From Bifidobacterium breve (GTDB taxonomy: Bacteria > Actinomycetota > Actinomycetes > Nanopelagicales > Nanopelagicaceae): DNA of 64,000 bases. The position numbers and the translations under genes were made by a program. Of the stretch, positions 52,351-61,989 are shown one piece after another. The stretch lies in the NCBI GenBank assembly GCA_945883725.1, contig CAMCXZ010000003.1, positions 1-64,000 on the forward strand. The letters are read 5' to 3'. How positions within the stretch are numbered: position 1 is the first letter of the stretch; each line of letters starts with the position of its first letter. The notes beneath the pieces were generated by a model. The model was not told where the DNA came from, made no database searches, and worked only from the letters and a program-made list of their open reading frames with translations.

Positions 52351-52423
52351 ACAACGAGACAGCTAAACGTCCGTAATCAAGTACGCGACGCTTTGTGAAA
52401 AAGCTATCAAGTGCGAAAGACAT
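52340..52423 (-). CDS. Putative 27-aa leader peptide ending CCN
   Basis: MSFALDSFFTKRRVLDYGRLAVSLCCN*; TACTCT at -12..-7 from ATG suggests a leaderless transcript; upstream of DUF4395 gene. Confidence 0.7.
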   Translation of the reverse strand: MSFALDSFFTKRRVLDYGRLAVSLCCN

Positions 52424-52479
52424 GTAATAAGAGTAAAGAGGGCCGGTGAAAAAGCCTAATTGCGAGTCACTTGCAGGTG

Positions 52480-52908
52480 TCACTTTATAGCGGCGAGGGC
52501 GGCTAACACTTGGTCACGCTTAGGTGCGCCAATAGCTCGCCCCACTTCAATACCAAAGCTATTAAGAATCAGAGTGGTTGGAGTAGAGCGAATATCTAGT
52601 TTGCGTACTAACTCCAGATTTGTTTCAGCATCGATTTCAACATGTCGCACATCGCTTAAGTCGGTAACAACGTTTTCAAGCAGTGTGCGCGTTGCTCGGC
52701 AAGGGGTACAAAAGGCTGATGAAAACTGCACCAAAGTTGCCCGTGACCCAAGATCGCCACCGATAACTGATGCAGTTAAAGCCTTGCCGGAGATGGACTT
52801 GGCTTGAATCTTGCCCCGTGACTTTTGATACCAGAGGCCATAAGCGGTAGCAGCCCCGAGCACGATAAGAATTGGTAGGAAAGATTTCACGAGAGTAGTC
52901 TGTGCCAC
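52480..52908 (-). CDS. Thioredoxin-family protein with N-terminal TM anchor
   Basis: LVQFSSAFCTPCRATRTLL CxxC active site. Confidence 0.9.
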   Translation of the reverse strand: MAQTTLVKSFLPILIVLGAATAYGLWYQKSRGKIQAKSISGKALTASVIGGDLGSRATLVQFSSAFCTPCRATRTLLENVVTDLSDVRHVEIDAETNLELVRKLDIRSTPTTLILNSFGIEVGRAIGAPKRDQVLAALAAIK

Positions 52909-52946
52909 TTAACACCTAGAACGCAACTGGAAGCAGGTGAGCGCAA

Positions 52947-53660
52947 ATGGCAAGAGTGTTGCTACTTACAAACACTCTAGGCGCGAGCGTTGAAGTTCTA
53001 CCTTCGCTAGCTTTGTTGCAACATCAAGTAAAAATTGTTCCGGCTGAAGCTAGTGTTCTAATTGATGTTCCTGAAACAGACATTTTGTTATTAGATGCTC
53101 GTCGCGAAATTCCAGCTGCAAAAAATTTAGCTAAGTTGCTACGTACCACAGGTTCAGGTGCACCAGTTATTGTCATAACGACTGAAGGTGGTTTATCTGC
53201 ACTGAGTGCCGAATGGGGCATTGACGATGTAATCCTTGATACTGCTGGTCCTGCAGAAGTTGATGCGCGTATTCGAATTGCAATTGGTGAATATGCAGCG
53301 CACCTTGCTGAAACTGATCCTGCCTCTGGTGAAATAAGAACTGGTGAAGTTTCAATCGATGAGAATAGTTACACAGCACGCATTAAAGGCCGTGCGCTGG
53401 ATTTAACTTTCAAAGAATTTGAATTATTGAAGTTTTTGGCTCAGCATCCAGGACGAGTATTTACCCGAGCTCAGTTGTTGCAAGAAATTTGGGGTTACGA
53501 TTATTTTGGCGGTACTCGCACTGTTGATGTGCATATCAGACGACTTCGTTCAAAGCTTGGCCCTGAGCACGAAGCAATTATCGGCACTGTGCGAAATGTG
53601 GGATACCGCTTTACGGTAACTAGCGCCATGAAAGATGCCCAAGTATCTGAGCGGATTTAG
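52947..53660 (+). CDS. glnR: Orphan response regulator GlnR
   Basis: [75 protein letters not shown]; upstream of mshD-like gene. Confidence 0.88.
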   Translation: MARVLLLTNTLGASVEVLPSLALLQHQVKIVPAEASVLIDVPETDILLLDARREIPAAKNLAKLLRTTGSGAPVIVITTEGGLSALSAEWGIDDVILDTAGPAEVDARIRIAIGEYAAHLAETDPASGEIRTGEVSIDENSYTARIKGRALDLTFKEFELLKFLAQHPGRVFTRAQLLQEIWGYDYFGGTRTVDVHIRRLRSKLGPEHEAIIGTVRNVGYRFTVTSAMKDAQVSERI

Positions 53661-53662
53661 TT

Positions 53663-54133
53663 GTGCGCACGATTCTAAAACTGCATCTCTCTATTGCCGC
53701 TGACTTACCAGAGCCAAACACTTCAGCCGAGATAAGCACTTTCAAGTCGACTGATGCCGACGAATGGTTAGCGCTAAATAACGAGATTTTTATCGTGCAT
53801 CCCGACCAAGGTGATTGGGTTATGCAGGACTTAACTAATCGCATTAACGAAAGCTGGTTTGATGCCGATGGCTTCTTTCTGGCTAGAGATAAGGGCAAAA
53901 TAATTGGTTTTTGTTGGACAAAAATCCATAACGACCGAGTAAATGAAGGCGCTATTGGGGAAATTTATGTAATTGGCGTGAACCCAGATTCACATAGCTC
54001 CGGACTTGGTAAAGCCTTATTGCTTACCGCTCTGCGTTTTTTTCAAAGTAAAGGAATTAAAGAATCAATGCTCTACGTTGACGCCGATAACCATGCCGCC
54101 CTAATTCTTTATAAGAAACTAGGCTTCAACTAA
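53663..54133 (+). CDS. mshD: Single-GNAT-domain MshD-like mycothiol synthase (GTG start)
   Basis: GAIGEIYVIGVNPDSHSSGLGKALLLTALRFFQSKG, MLYVDADNHAALILYKKLGF resembles the MshD C-terminal half. Confidence 0.75.
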   Translation: MRTILKLHLSIAADLPEPNTSAEISTFKSTDADEWLALNNEIFIVHPDQGDWVMQDLTNRINESWFDADGFFLARDKGKIIGFCWTKIHNDRVNEGAIGEIYVIGVNPDSHSSGLGKALLLTALRFFQSKGIKESMLYVDADNHAALILYKKLGFN

Positions 54134-55471
54134 CTCAGCGCACATTTTACGAAATGCCGCAGTGTGCGCATCAACATCAGCGCTTGTCGTGTCTGGACAC
54201 ATCAAGGCCATATTATGAAACGGCGTGATTAAGAAGCCATCATTTAACATTCGCAAATGAAGATACTGCTCTAACTCAAAGTCACCAGCGTTATTCGCAT
54301 CGGCGCCAGTTACAGGTGCGACTTTGCCAAAGATATATTCACCGCGTGCACCCAAACGATTACAGCTCCATGGCAAATCAAATTCATTAATCGCAGCATC
54401 TACGCCATCTGACCAGCGAGTGCCTAAATCGATCATGCGATCAAAGTTCTCTTTCGTTAGCACATGAGTAAGTGTTGCGCGCATCGCAGCAAGTGAGAGG
54501 GCATTTCCAGCCAATGTTCCACCAATGCCACCCGTATCAATAATTTCTAGCTCAACCATTTTGTTAATTGAATCAGCGATCGCTTGAGTCATGCCGAAGG
54601 TTCCAGTCGGAATTCCACCACCAATTGCTTTACCGATAGTTAAAAAGTCTGGTTTTAATCCGAGGTCTGCCGTCATCCCACCAACACCAACTGAGATCGT
54701 GTGAGTTTCGTCGATAATCAAAATAGTGCCGTATTTCTTTGCTAGTTCTTGCACTGCTTCTAAGTAACCTGCTTGTGGCAGAACAATTCCGACATTTGTC
54801 ATTGCCGGTTCCATCAGAATCGCTGCCACATCACCATGTGCTAATGCTTTTTCCATGCCAGAAATATCGTTGAACTCAACAACGCGGGTTGTGTGATCTA
54901 GCGCCACCGGTGCGCCAATATTTCCTTCGCGAGCTACCGTATTTCCAGCTGCATCTAAAGTGGCAAAGGTTTCATCTACTGAACCGTGATAACAGCGATC
55001 AATAACCACAATCTTTGAGCGGCCAGTTAGTAGGCGGGAATAGCGAATTACATGGCGATTGGCATCTGTGGCAGAGACCGTAAATTGCCAAAGTGGAAGA
55101 CCAAATCGGTTAGCCAGCTCAGCAGAAACAAGGGCTGCATCAGCAGTTGGCAACATCGCTGTAATTCCCTTACCTGCTTGTTCGCGAATCGCGGCAACTG
55201 TGGCATCTGGTGAATGGCCAGTCATTGAACCGGTATCACCTAAACAAAAATCAATATATTTGTTGCCATCAACATCGGTAAAGCGCGCACCCTTTGCTTG
55301 ATCAATAAAAACTGGGTAAGCGCCAGGCCATTTAGCCATCCAAGACATCGGAACTCCGCCGGGCATTGAAAGTTTTGCTTTTTCAAAGAGCTCGCCACTT
55401 TTGGGATGCAACTTTAAAAAGCGTTCTTCTTCGCGCGCAGTTAACTTGGCCAAGTGATTACGGTTGATCAA
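54119..55471 (-). CDS. Class III aminotransferase (glutamate-1-semialdehyde aminomutase-like)
   Basis: IDETHTISVGVGGMTADLGLKPDFLTIGKAIGGGIP; PLP Lys context. Confidence 0.87.
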   Translation of the reverse strand: MINRNHLAKLTAREEERFLKLHPKSGELFEKAKLSMPGGVPMSWMAKWPGAYPVFIDQAKGARFTDVDGNKYIDFCLGDTGSMTGHSPDATVAAIREQAGKGITAMLPTADAALVSAELANRFGLPLWQFTVSATDANRHVIRYSRLLTGRSKIVVIDRCYHGSVDETFATLDAAGNTVAREGNIGAPVALDHTTRVVEFNDISGMEKALAHGDVAAILMEPAMTNVGIVLPQAGYLEAVQELAKKYGTILIIDETHTISVGVGGMTADLGLKPDFLTIGKAIGGGIPTGTFGMTQAIADSINKMVELEIIDTGGIGGTLAGNALSLAAMRATLTHVLTKENFDRMIDLGTRWSDGVDAAINEFDLPWSCNRLGARGEYIFGKVAPVTGADANNAGDFELEQYLHLRMLNDGFLITPFHNMALMCPDTTSADVDAHTAAFRKMCAELVEA

Positions 55472-55492
55472 TTGATATTCCTTTTCCTTGAT

Positions 55493-56257
55493 TCATTCTT
55501 CGGTGAAAACAAATAGCGCTTCAATATAGTGCTCGCCAGTAATTCCTAGATTAGCCGCATCAGGTGGCGCAGTTTGTGGTTCGATGCAAACACCTTCCGT
55601 ATCTTCGCTATAAACCACCCACCAAGGTGCATCACATTCAATATCTATGCGAGCTACATCTTCCCAAATGATTGCAGGCGTCCCGATAATTCCGGTGAAA
55701 GCATCGTCCCAAGGTTCAGATGTTGGTCTAACTAATTCGCCAGTTGGTAGCCCATCTGAGCCACGTTGCAACATTTGATTTGCTGAAAAATCTATTACTG
55801 CGCTACCGCCTCGATCTAAGTCGCGAGCAAACCATGGATGTAAACCTAACCAAGCAGGTAGATCGCAATCACCTGGTTCGTATTCAAGTGACCAACGTAT
55901 CGCATCATCTAAGACTTCAATTGATTGTTCTATGGTTGCGCCACCATAAGGTGCTGGTAAATGTAATAGCGAACGCCCTGGGCCAATTTCTTGCCAAGAT
56001 GAGGTAAAACCAAAACCATGGAGTGCATTCGGTGGATCGAAGATTTGTGGCAGTTGGTGCTCTTGGCCATTAGCGCCAGTAATCAAGCCATCGCGTATGC
56101 GCCCAGCCCATGGACCCATGCCATACCAACCGTAATTTAAGGGCGTGCCACGGAAGGGCAGCGTGAACTGCATATCTCGCCAAATTAGCGAAGCAATACG
56201 TGCGCCTTGATCTAAATCAATATTTATTTGAAATTCAGCATCATCAATGAATTGCAT
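55493..56257 (-). CDS. Aldose 1-epimerase family protein
   Basis: LNYGWYGMGPWAGRIRDG, GLHPWFARDL, CIEPQTAPPDA. Confidence 0.85.
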   Translation of the reverse strand: MQFIDDAEFQINIDLDQGARIASLIWRDMQFTLPFRGTPLNYGWYGMGPWAGRIRDGLITGANGQEHQLPQIFDPPNALHGFGFTSSWQEIGPGRSLLHLPAPYGGATIEQSIEVLDDAIRWSLEYEPGDCDLPAWLGLHPWFARDLDRGGSAVIDFSANQMLQRGSDGLPTGELVRPTSEPWDDAFTGIIGTPAIIWEDVARIDIECDAPWWVVYSEDTEGVCIEPQTAPPDAANLGITGEHYIEALFVFTEE

Positions 56258-56259
56258 TG

Positions 56260-57177
56260 TTAGTTCCGCTCAAGTGCTTCAGTTAGTTCGAATGCGCGGG
56301 GTGGTTGTGCTCCGGCACGAGAACAAGTAATCGCCGCTGCAACTGCAGCGCGATATAGAACTTCACGCAATTTTGAACCAGCTAAGTTCAAAATGCCAAT
56401 CTGTATCAATGCTTCAACAATAATTGCGCCAACTGTATCGCCCGCGCCGACGGTATCGACAACGGCAACTTTTATGCCTGGAACTTCAACTACACCATCG
56501 GTAGTAACCCCAACTAAGCCATTTGCGCCGCGCGTGATTACAACTAACTGCACGCCTTTTTCAAGGCAGATTTTGGCAATACCTATTGGGTCCTCGTTTG
56601 GATAAAGCGCAGCGATGTCATCTTCGCTGAATTTCACAACGCTGCTGATCTTGATCCATTTTTCAACTTCATCGCGATACTTAATTAAATCTGGCATAAC
56701 ACTCGGACGAATATTTGGATCAAAGACAATTGGTGCGAATTCACTTACTTTTACTGCCCAGTCATAAAGCACCGAAGCGCCAGGTTCGATAATCGTAACT
56801 AGCGTTCCGATCTGTAAAACTTCTGGCTTATATTTTTCTGGATCAGGTAACCAAGAGTGATCAAAAGCAAAAGTCGAAGTGCTGTTAACTAGGAATTCAT
56901 AATTAGCAGAACCATCGCTACTTAATGAAACAGTTGCGGTACAAGTTGGTAAATCACTGGTTAGGGATAAATCTAAACCAACACCATCGCGGATTAATTC
57001 TGCTCGTGCTGATTTTCCATAAGCATCAGTTGAAATTCCATCAATGAATTGAACTTCGTGGCCCAACCGAGAAAGCGCTTTGGCAGTATTAGCTGGTCCA
57101 CCACCAACAACGGCAGTGCGCTCAGGGGTGCCTGGCAAAAGGTCGATTAAGACTTCACCACAAACCCAAATGCTCAC
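56260..57177 (-). CDS. PfkB-family sugar kinase (fructokinase-like)
   Basis: VVGGGPANTAKALSRLG, DTVGAGDTVGAII. Confidence 0.9.
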   Translation of the reverse strand: MSIWVCGEVLIDLLPGTPERTAVVGGGPANTAKALSRLGHEVQFIDGISTDAYGKSARAELIRDGVGLDLSLTSDLPTCTATVSLSSDGSANYEFLVNSTSTFAFDHSWLPDPEKYKPEVLQIGTLVTIIEPGASVLYDWAVKVSEFAPIVFDPNIRPSVMPDLIKYRDEVEKWIKISSVVKFSEDDIAALYPNEDPIGIAKICLEKGVQLVVITRGANGLVGVTTDGVVEVPGIKVAVVDTVGAGDTVGAIIVEALIQIGILNLAGSKLREVLYRAAVAAAITCSRAGAQPPRAFELTEALERN

Positions 57178-57245
57178 TGTTGTTCACCCTTGGTATCGAT
57201 CATGGGCTAATTATGCGGTCGCTGGCCCGATGCTCCAAGGTTTGA

Positions 57246-58727
57246 TTAATTCGCGCAGAAAAGTGCTGATTTAGGCGTTAACCCGGTTAATAAGTAGCGA
57301 TCTACTGCCGAATCCACGCAAGTTGAGCCACGACCATGACCTGTGTGGCCATCGCCATCAAGGGTAACTAGCACAGAACCAGAGAAGATTTTCGTTAATG
57401 CTAGCGCCCACTTATAAGGAGTTGCCGGGTCTCTAGTTGTTCCAATAATTAAAACTGGCTTTGTTCTCAACTTCTTAATTTCAATTTGTTCCACACTATC
57501 CAAGTTTGGCAAGTAGCGACAAGCTAAGCCGGCATATGCAAGATACGAACCAAATATTGGTGCTTTCTCTGCGAACTCAGCAACACCTTTTTTGAATGCG
57601 GAAATTGTTTCTATTTCTTTTTGATCAAGGCAATCAATTACTTGTAGCGCATCGTTTTCATTACTTAAGTAGCTCCCATCTTCTTGGCGACCAGAATACT
57701 GATCTGCCAAAGTTAGGAAGCTTTCGCCGCTGCCTAAAGTTGCTTCTTTAAACGCATCTCGTAAAGTAGGCCAGCCCGATTCGCTGTCATATAAAGCCGA
57801 TGCGATCCCAACTAGAACTAAACTTTCGGTTACTTCACGACCAGATTTACTCTTCAGTGGCGTGATAGCAGTCTTAGCGAGTAAACCAATTACTTGATTC
57901 CGGGCAGTTGGCAAATCTTTAGTTAAAGCACAATCACTTCGCTTTAAACAACTACTTATAAATGCATTTAGTGCGGATTCAAAACCAATAGCTTGACCGA
58001 GCGTGCCATCGCGATTAGAACTATTTGGATCAACTGCGCCATCTAATACAAATCGACCAACGTTTTCGGGAAACAACTCTGCATATAAAGTTCCTAGATA
58101 GGTACCATAAGATTTTCCTAAGAAATTTAACTTCTCATCACCAAGAACGGCACGTAATATTTCGAGATCACGTGCGCTATTTAGGGTGCTGTAATCAGCT
58201 AGGTGTTTAGTGTTCGCGGCACACTTTACGAAATAATCTCTCGCCTCACTAATTAATAACGCAAACTCGGTTTCGTCATCGGGCTTTGAATCAGAAGCAA
58301 AACTGGCATCGGTTTCCGAATCATTTAAGCATTTAATAGCAGCGCTATCGCCGACCCCACGTGGGTCAAAACCGACAATATCAAAACGCTCCAGAATTGC
58401 AGGGCTAACTATGTTCTCAGCGTTATAAGCGTAATTAACCCCTGATGCGCCTGGGCCACCTGGGTTTACGACCAAAGAGCCAATTCGACGATCCGGATCG
58501 AGGGCTTGAAAACGCAATAGCGCCAGTGAGAAAGCACCGACCGACAAGTCTGCATAGTTAATTGGAACCAATAAATTTGAGCATTGGTAATTTCCGTAGC
58601 AGCCTCGCCACTTAAGTTCTTGGGATTGATATTGGGCAAGTGAAGAAAGTGGATCGGGTTCTTTTGCCCCGCAACTTGTTAAAAGTAAAAGTGAAGCAAG
58701 TACTACTGCGATCTTTTTTTGAATCAT
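57246..58727 (-). CDS. Alpha/beta hydrolase lipoprotein with TAP-like C-terminus
   Basis: Lipobox LLTSC, NPGGPGASG, GKSYGTYLG. Confidence 0.9.
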   Translation of the reverse strand: MIQKKIAVVLASLLLLTSCGAKEPDPLSSLAQYQSQELKWRGCYGNYQCSNLLVPINYADLSVGAFSLALLRFQALDPDRRIGSLVVNPGGPGASGVNYAYNAENIVSPAILERFDIVGFDPRGVGDSAAIKCLNDSETDASFASDSKPDDETEFALLISEARDYFVKCAANTKHLADYSTLNSARDLEILRAVLGDEKLNFLGKSYGTYLGTLYAELFPENVGRFVLDGAVDPNSSNRDGTLGQAIGFESALNAFISSCLKRSDCALTKDLPTARNQVIGLLAKTAITPLKSKSGREVTESLVLVGIASALYDSESGWPTLRDAFKEATLGSGESFLTLADQYSGRQEDGSYLSNENDALQVIDCLDQKEIETISAFKKGVAEFAEKAPIFGSYLAYAGLACRYLPNLDSVEQIEIKKLRTKPVLIIGTTRDPATPYKWALALTKIFSGSVLVTLDGDGHTGHGRGSTCVDSAVDRYLLTGLTPKSALFCAN

Positions 58728-59878
58728 GCTTGAGCTAATTGGCACATGAGTGCTTCTAGCGTTAACAAAGGAGCTGCGTTATGACTTAAATTGGTACGAG
58801 CGGACATGATCGCATCTATTTTTGAAACGGTTTTGGCTGGTGGAATTCGCTCAGCCATCTTTGAAATATCTGAAGCAAATTCTTGATTAATCAAAGCACC
58901 TTGAGTTCCAGATTGAACAAACATCACATCGCGATACAAAGTGGCAATGTCAACCAGAGCGCCATCAATTGAATCTCGAATCATTCGAGTAGTTCGTGAC
59001 TTTTGCTCTTTCTCAAGATCCTTAATTGCTTTTGAACCACCGGTAGCCATTCCACGCCCAGTTGCTCCTTTGCCCCATGCTTCAGCTAATTCAGTACTCT
59101 CCTTTTCATCACGAGCACTTGCTGCTACCTCTGCTTCTTCGGTCGCTAAATTTAAAAGAGTTTCGGCAGCTTTAAATGCAGAAGCTACATCGTTGATCTG
59201 CATCGGTAACTTAATAATTGTATTGCGACGATTACGAATCGTTTCATCACTAGCTAGATACCGAGCACGTCCAATATGTCCTTGCGAAGCACGCGCGGCA
59301 TAATCTGCCATCGCTGGTGAAACGCCTTCACGATTTACTAAAACATCTGCCACATCTTTAGCGCTAGGTGTTACTAATTGCAGATGGCGACATCTTGAAC
59401 GAATAGTTGGCAAAACATCGTGCAAAGTTGGCGCACACAACAACCAAACTGTGCGATTGCCAGGCTCTTCGATAGCTTTAAGAAGCGCATTAGCTGCTGA
59501 TTCAGTCAGGCGATCAGCATCTTCCATAACAACTACTCGCCATCCGCCCATTGCTGGCGCCCATGCCACACGAGTTAGCAGCTCGCGAATCTCTTCGATC
59601 TTGATTGATAATCCTTCTGTGCGAATAATTTCCACATCGGCATGCGTGCCAGCTTTAGCCGCTCGGCAATCAGAGCAGGTTCCACAACCATCATTGCTAC
59701 AAATCAGCGCACAAGCGAAAGCAACGGCAGCCGATGATCGCCCACTTCCGGGAGGGCCAGTAAATAACCAAGCATGCGTCATCTCTTGTGATTCTTCACC
59801 ACTGCGAGCAGCAGCCACAGCACCTTCGAGAATTTTTACCAAATGGGCTTGACCAACTAATTGATCGTAAACTGACAT
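58724..59878 (-). CDS. holB: DNA polymerase III delta' subunit
   Basis: AWLFTGPPGSGRSSAAVAFA, C4 zinc motif CSNDGCGTCSDC, ADRLTESAANALLKAIEEPG. Confidence 0.93.
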   Translation of the reverse strand: MSVYDQLVGQAHLVKILEGAVAAARSGEESQEMTHAWLFTGPPGSGRSSAAVAFACALICSNDGCGTCSDCRAAKAGTHADVEIIRTEGLSIKIEEIRELLTRVAWAPAMGGWRVVVMEDADRLTESAANALLKAIEEPGNRTVWLLCAPTLHDVLPTIRSRCRHLQLVTPSAKDVADVLVNREGVSPAMADYAARASQGHIGRARYLASDETIRNRRNTIIKLPMQINDVASAFKAAETLLNLATEEAEVAASARDEKESTELAEAWGKGATGRGMATGGSKAIKDLEKEQKSRTTRMIRDSIDGALVDIATLYRDVMFVQSGTQGALINQEFASDISKMAERIPPAKTVSKIDAIMSARTNLSHNAAPLLTLEALMCQLAQA

Positions 59879-59880
59879 CG

Positions 59881-61989
59881 CTACTTCTTCTTTACTGTTT
59901 TGCGCGCAGTATTTCGAGCTGTTGTGGCAGCGCGACGAATTGGTTTCATAATGCGATTTCCTTGCGCATCGCGGATGTTGCGATGTAATCCAGGAATTTC
60001 ACCAACTCGAGCAATGATTTCACTATGAATCTCTTCAATAGTTTTGCGCCCATCGACAACTAAATAGCGCTCTGGATCAAGAAGAGTTAGCTGTAAATAC
60101 TCTTGACGAATTCTTTCATGGAAATCAATTGGCTCGACTTCTAACCGATCTTTACTCTTTAATCGGCCAAGCCCGATTTCAGCTGGTTGATCAATTAAAA
60201 TAGTTAAAGTCGGAAAAAGAGACTCGGTTGCCCATCGAGAAATACGTGCTACTTCACCTGATACTAGGACGCGACCAGCACCTTGATAAGCGATTGAAGA
60301 GTCAAAGTAGCGATCAGTAATTACAACTTCACCACGATCTAGCGCAGGGCGAATCTTTGAGAACACATGGTGCGCACGATCTGCTGCGTATAAAAGAGCT
60401 TCGGCTCGTGGTGAGATTTCACCAGTTGAATGATCGAGCAATATACGGCGCAAATCTTTACCCATTTCGGTACCGCCAGGTTCGCGACTAAGAAGTACCT
60501 CTTCACCTTCTTCTTCCAGCCACTTCTTTAGCAATTTACTTTGAGTTGATTTACCACTGCCTTCGCCGCCTTCAAAGGCAATGAAGATGCCCTTTGTTTT
60601 AGCTCCAGTAATTGAACCAAGTTCACCTTTAATCGCATTTGCGATATCACTCCAAATGGAAACATTTGGGCGGTCTTTCATCTGATGGTACGAAACTGCG
60701 CCAATTAAGATTGCAAACAAACCAGCGATTAACAAAGTGATTGCCGCACCGTTGTAAGCAACTTCAGTATTGCGAACTTTAATTCGGTATTCACCGATAT
60801 ATGCCGCAATGATTGGTGAAATTGCTAGAACTGCAACCAGTGTTACGCGAATAATTGATTGCATAAACGCAAATGTGCGACCACGAACATCATCGTGAAC
60901 TTCAAGACCTAGCATCGTAAATCCGGTTACCCAGCAAACGCCTGAGAAGGCACCCAAAATAATCACGATGAATACAGCTAAAGTGAAGTTGGGAATTGCC
61001 GCAAGTAAAACTAAGAAAGATCCTGCGACAGTTAACGAGGCGCCAAATAGCCGGCGGCGAGAGAATTGAGCGAATATTTTAGGACCAAATGCGATTCCAA
61101 TAGCTAGGCCAGTAAATACTGATCCGAAGAGCACGCCGTAGCCAGCATCACCGCCACCTAAGTCACCTACAAAGGTGCGTGCTAAGCCAATAACAGCACC
61201 CGCTGCGATAAAAGCACCAATCATTCCAACAATAAGCCCACGAATTATTTTTGAGCTGCTGACAACTTTATAACCTTCGATCAAAGATTTACCGACACTT
61301 GAGTCTGCCTGTTTGCCAGTTTGGTTTCGTTTAGGAATCTCGTGCAGATGAAAAATTGTCCAAGCGCTGAAGGCAAAACTTAAGGCATTTATATATAGCG
61401 CAATATCAATCGAAGTGCCTTTAAAACTTGGGAAAGCTGAAGCAATTGCACTACTTAATAGCGCCAAGATCGCGAAGAGTCCAGCTGCAATGGGCGCAGT
61501 TCCGTAAGCGGCAAAGAGTGAAACTTGGTTTGCGCTCTCGAGCTTTTCCTTCGGAACCAAATTTGGAACGCTGGCATCTTTAGCTGGTGACCAAAATAGC
61601 GAAACACATTCCACCAAGATAGTTGCGGTGTATAGCCAGAAATAGTTATTAACAATTGGTATAGAAATATATAGAGCAAAGCGAATTACATCAGCCACGA
61701 CCATAAGCATTCGTCGATCAAGTCGGTCGGCAATAACTCCTGCTAATGGTCCTAGAAACACAGCTGGTAGTAAGCGTGCGATGAAGACTCCAGCAATAGC
61801 AAAGTTAGCTGTCGCATAATTTCCACCTGATAATTGTTGAGCAAGCGCAGTTGTCGCAAGTAGCCCCAGCCAATCTCCAAGTGATCCAAATGCCATCGCT
61901 TGCCATAATCTGCGGAAAGCGGGAATTGCTAAAACACTTCGAGTCTCATCTGGTGCCGGCGCCGCCGGTCTTGGAAGAGTGTTGCTCAC
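59881..61989 (-). CDS. tmk: MFS domain-dTMP kinase fusion
   Basis: N-terminal MFS-like TM region then GIFIAFEGGEGSGKSTQSKLLKKWLEEEG and ITDRYFDSSIAYQGAGR. Confidence 0.93.
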   Translation of the reverse strand: MSNTLPRPAAPAPDETRSVLAIPAFRRLWQAMAFGSLGDWLGLLATTALAQQLSGGNYATANFAIAGVFIARLLPAVFLGPLAGVIADRLDRRMLMVVADVIRFALYISIPIVNNYFWLYTATILVECVSLFWSPAKDASVPNLVPKEKLESANQVSLFAAYGTAPIAAGLFAILALLSSAIASAFPSFKGTSIDIALYINALSFAFSAWTIFHLHEIPKRNQTGKQADSSVGKSLIEGYKVVSSSKIIRGLIVGMIGAFIAAGAVIGLARTFVGDLGGGDAGYGVLFGSVFTGLAIGIAFGPKIFAQFSRRRLFGASLTVAGSFLVLLAAIPNFTLAVFIVIILGAFSGVCWVTGFTMLGLEVHDDVRGRTFAFMQSIIRVTLVAVLAISPIIAAYIGEYRIKVRNTEVAYNGAAITLLIAGLFAILIGAVSYHQMKDRPNVSIWSDIANAIKGELGSITGAKTKGIFIAFEGGEGSGKSTQSKLLKKWLEEEGEEVLLSREPGGTEMGKDLRRILLDHSTGEISPRAEALLYAADRAHHVFSKIRPALDRGEVVITDRYFDSSIAYQGAGRVLVSGEVARISRWATESLFPTLTILIDQPAEIGLGRLKSKDRLEVEPIDFHERIRQEYLQLTLLDPERYLVVDGRKTIEEIHSEIIARVGEIPGLHRNIRDAQGNRIMKPIRRAATTARNTARKTVKKK

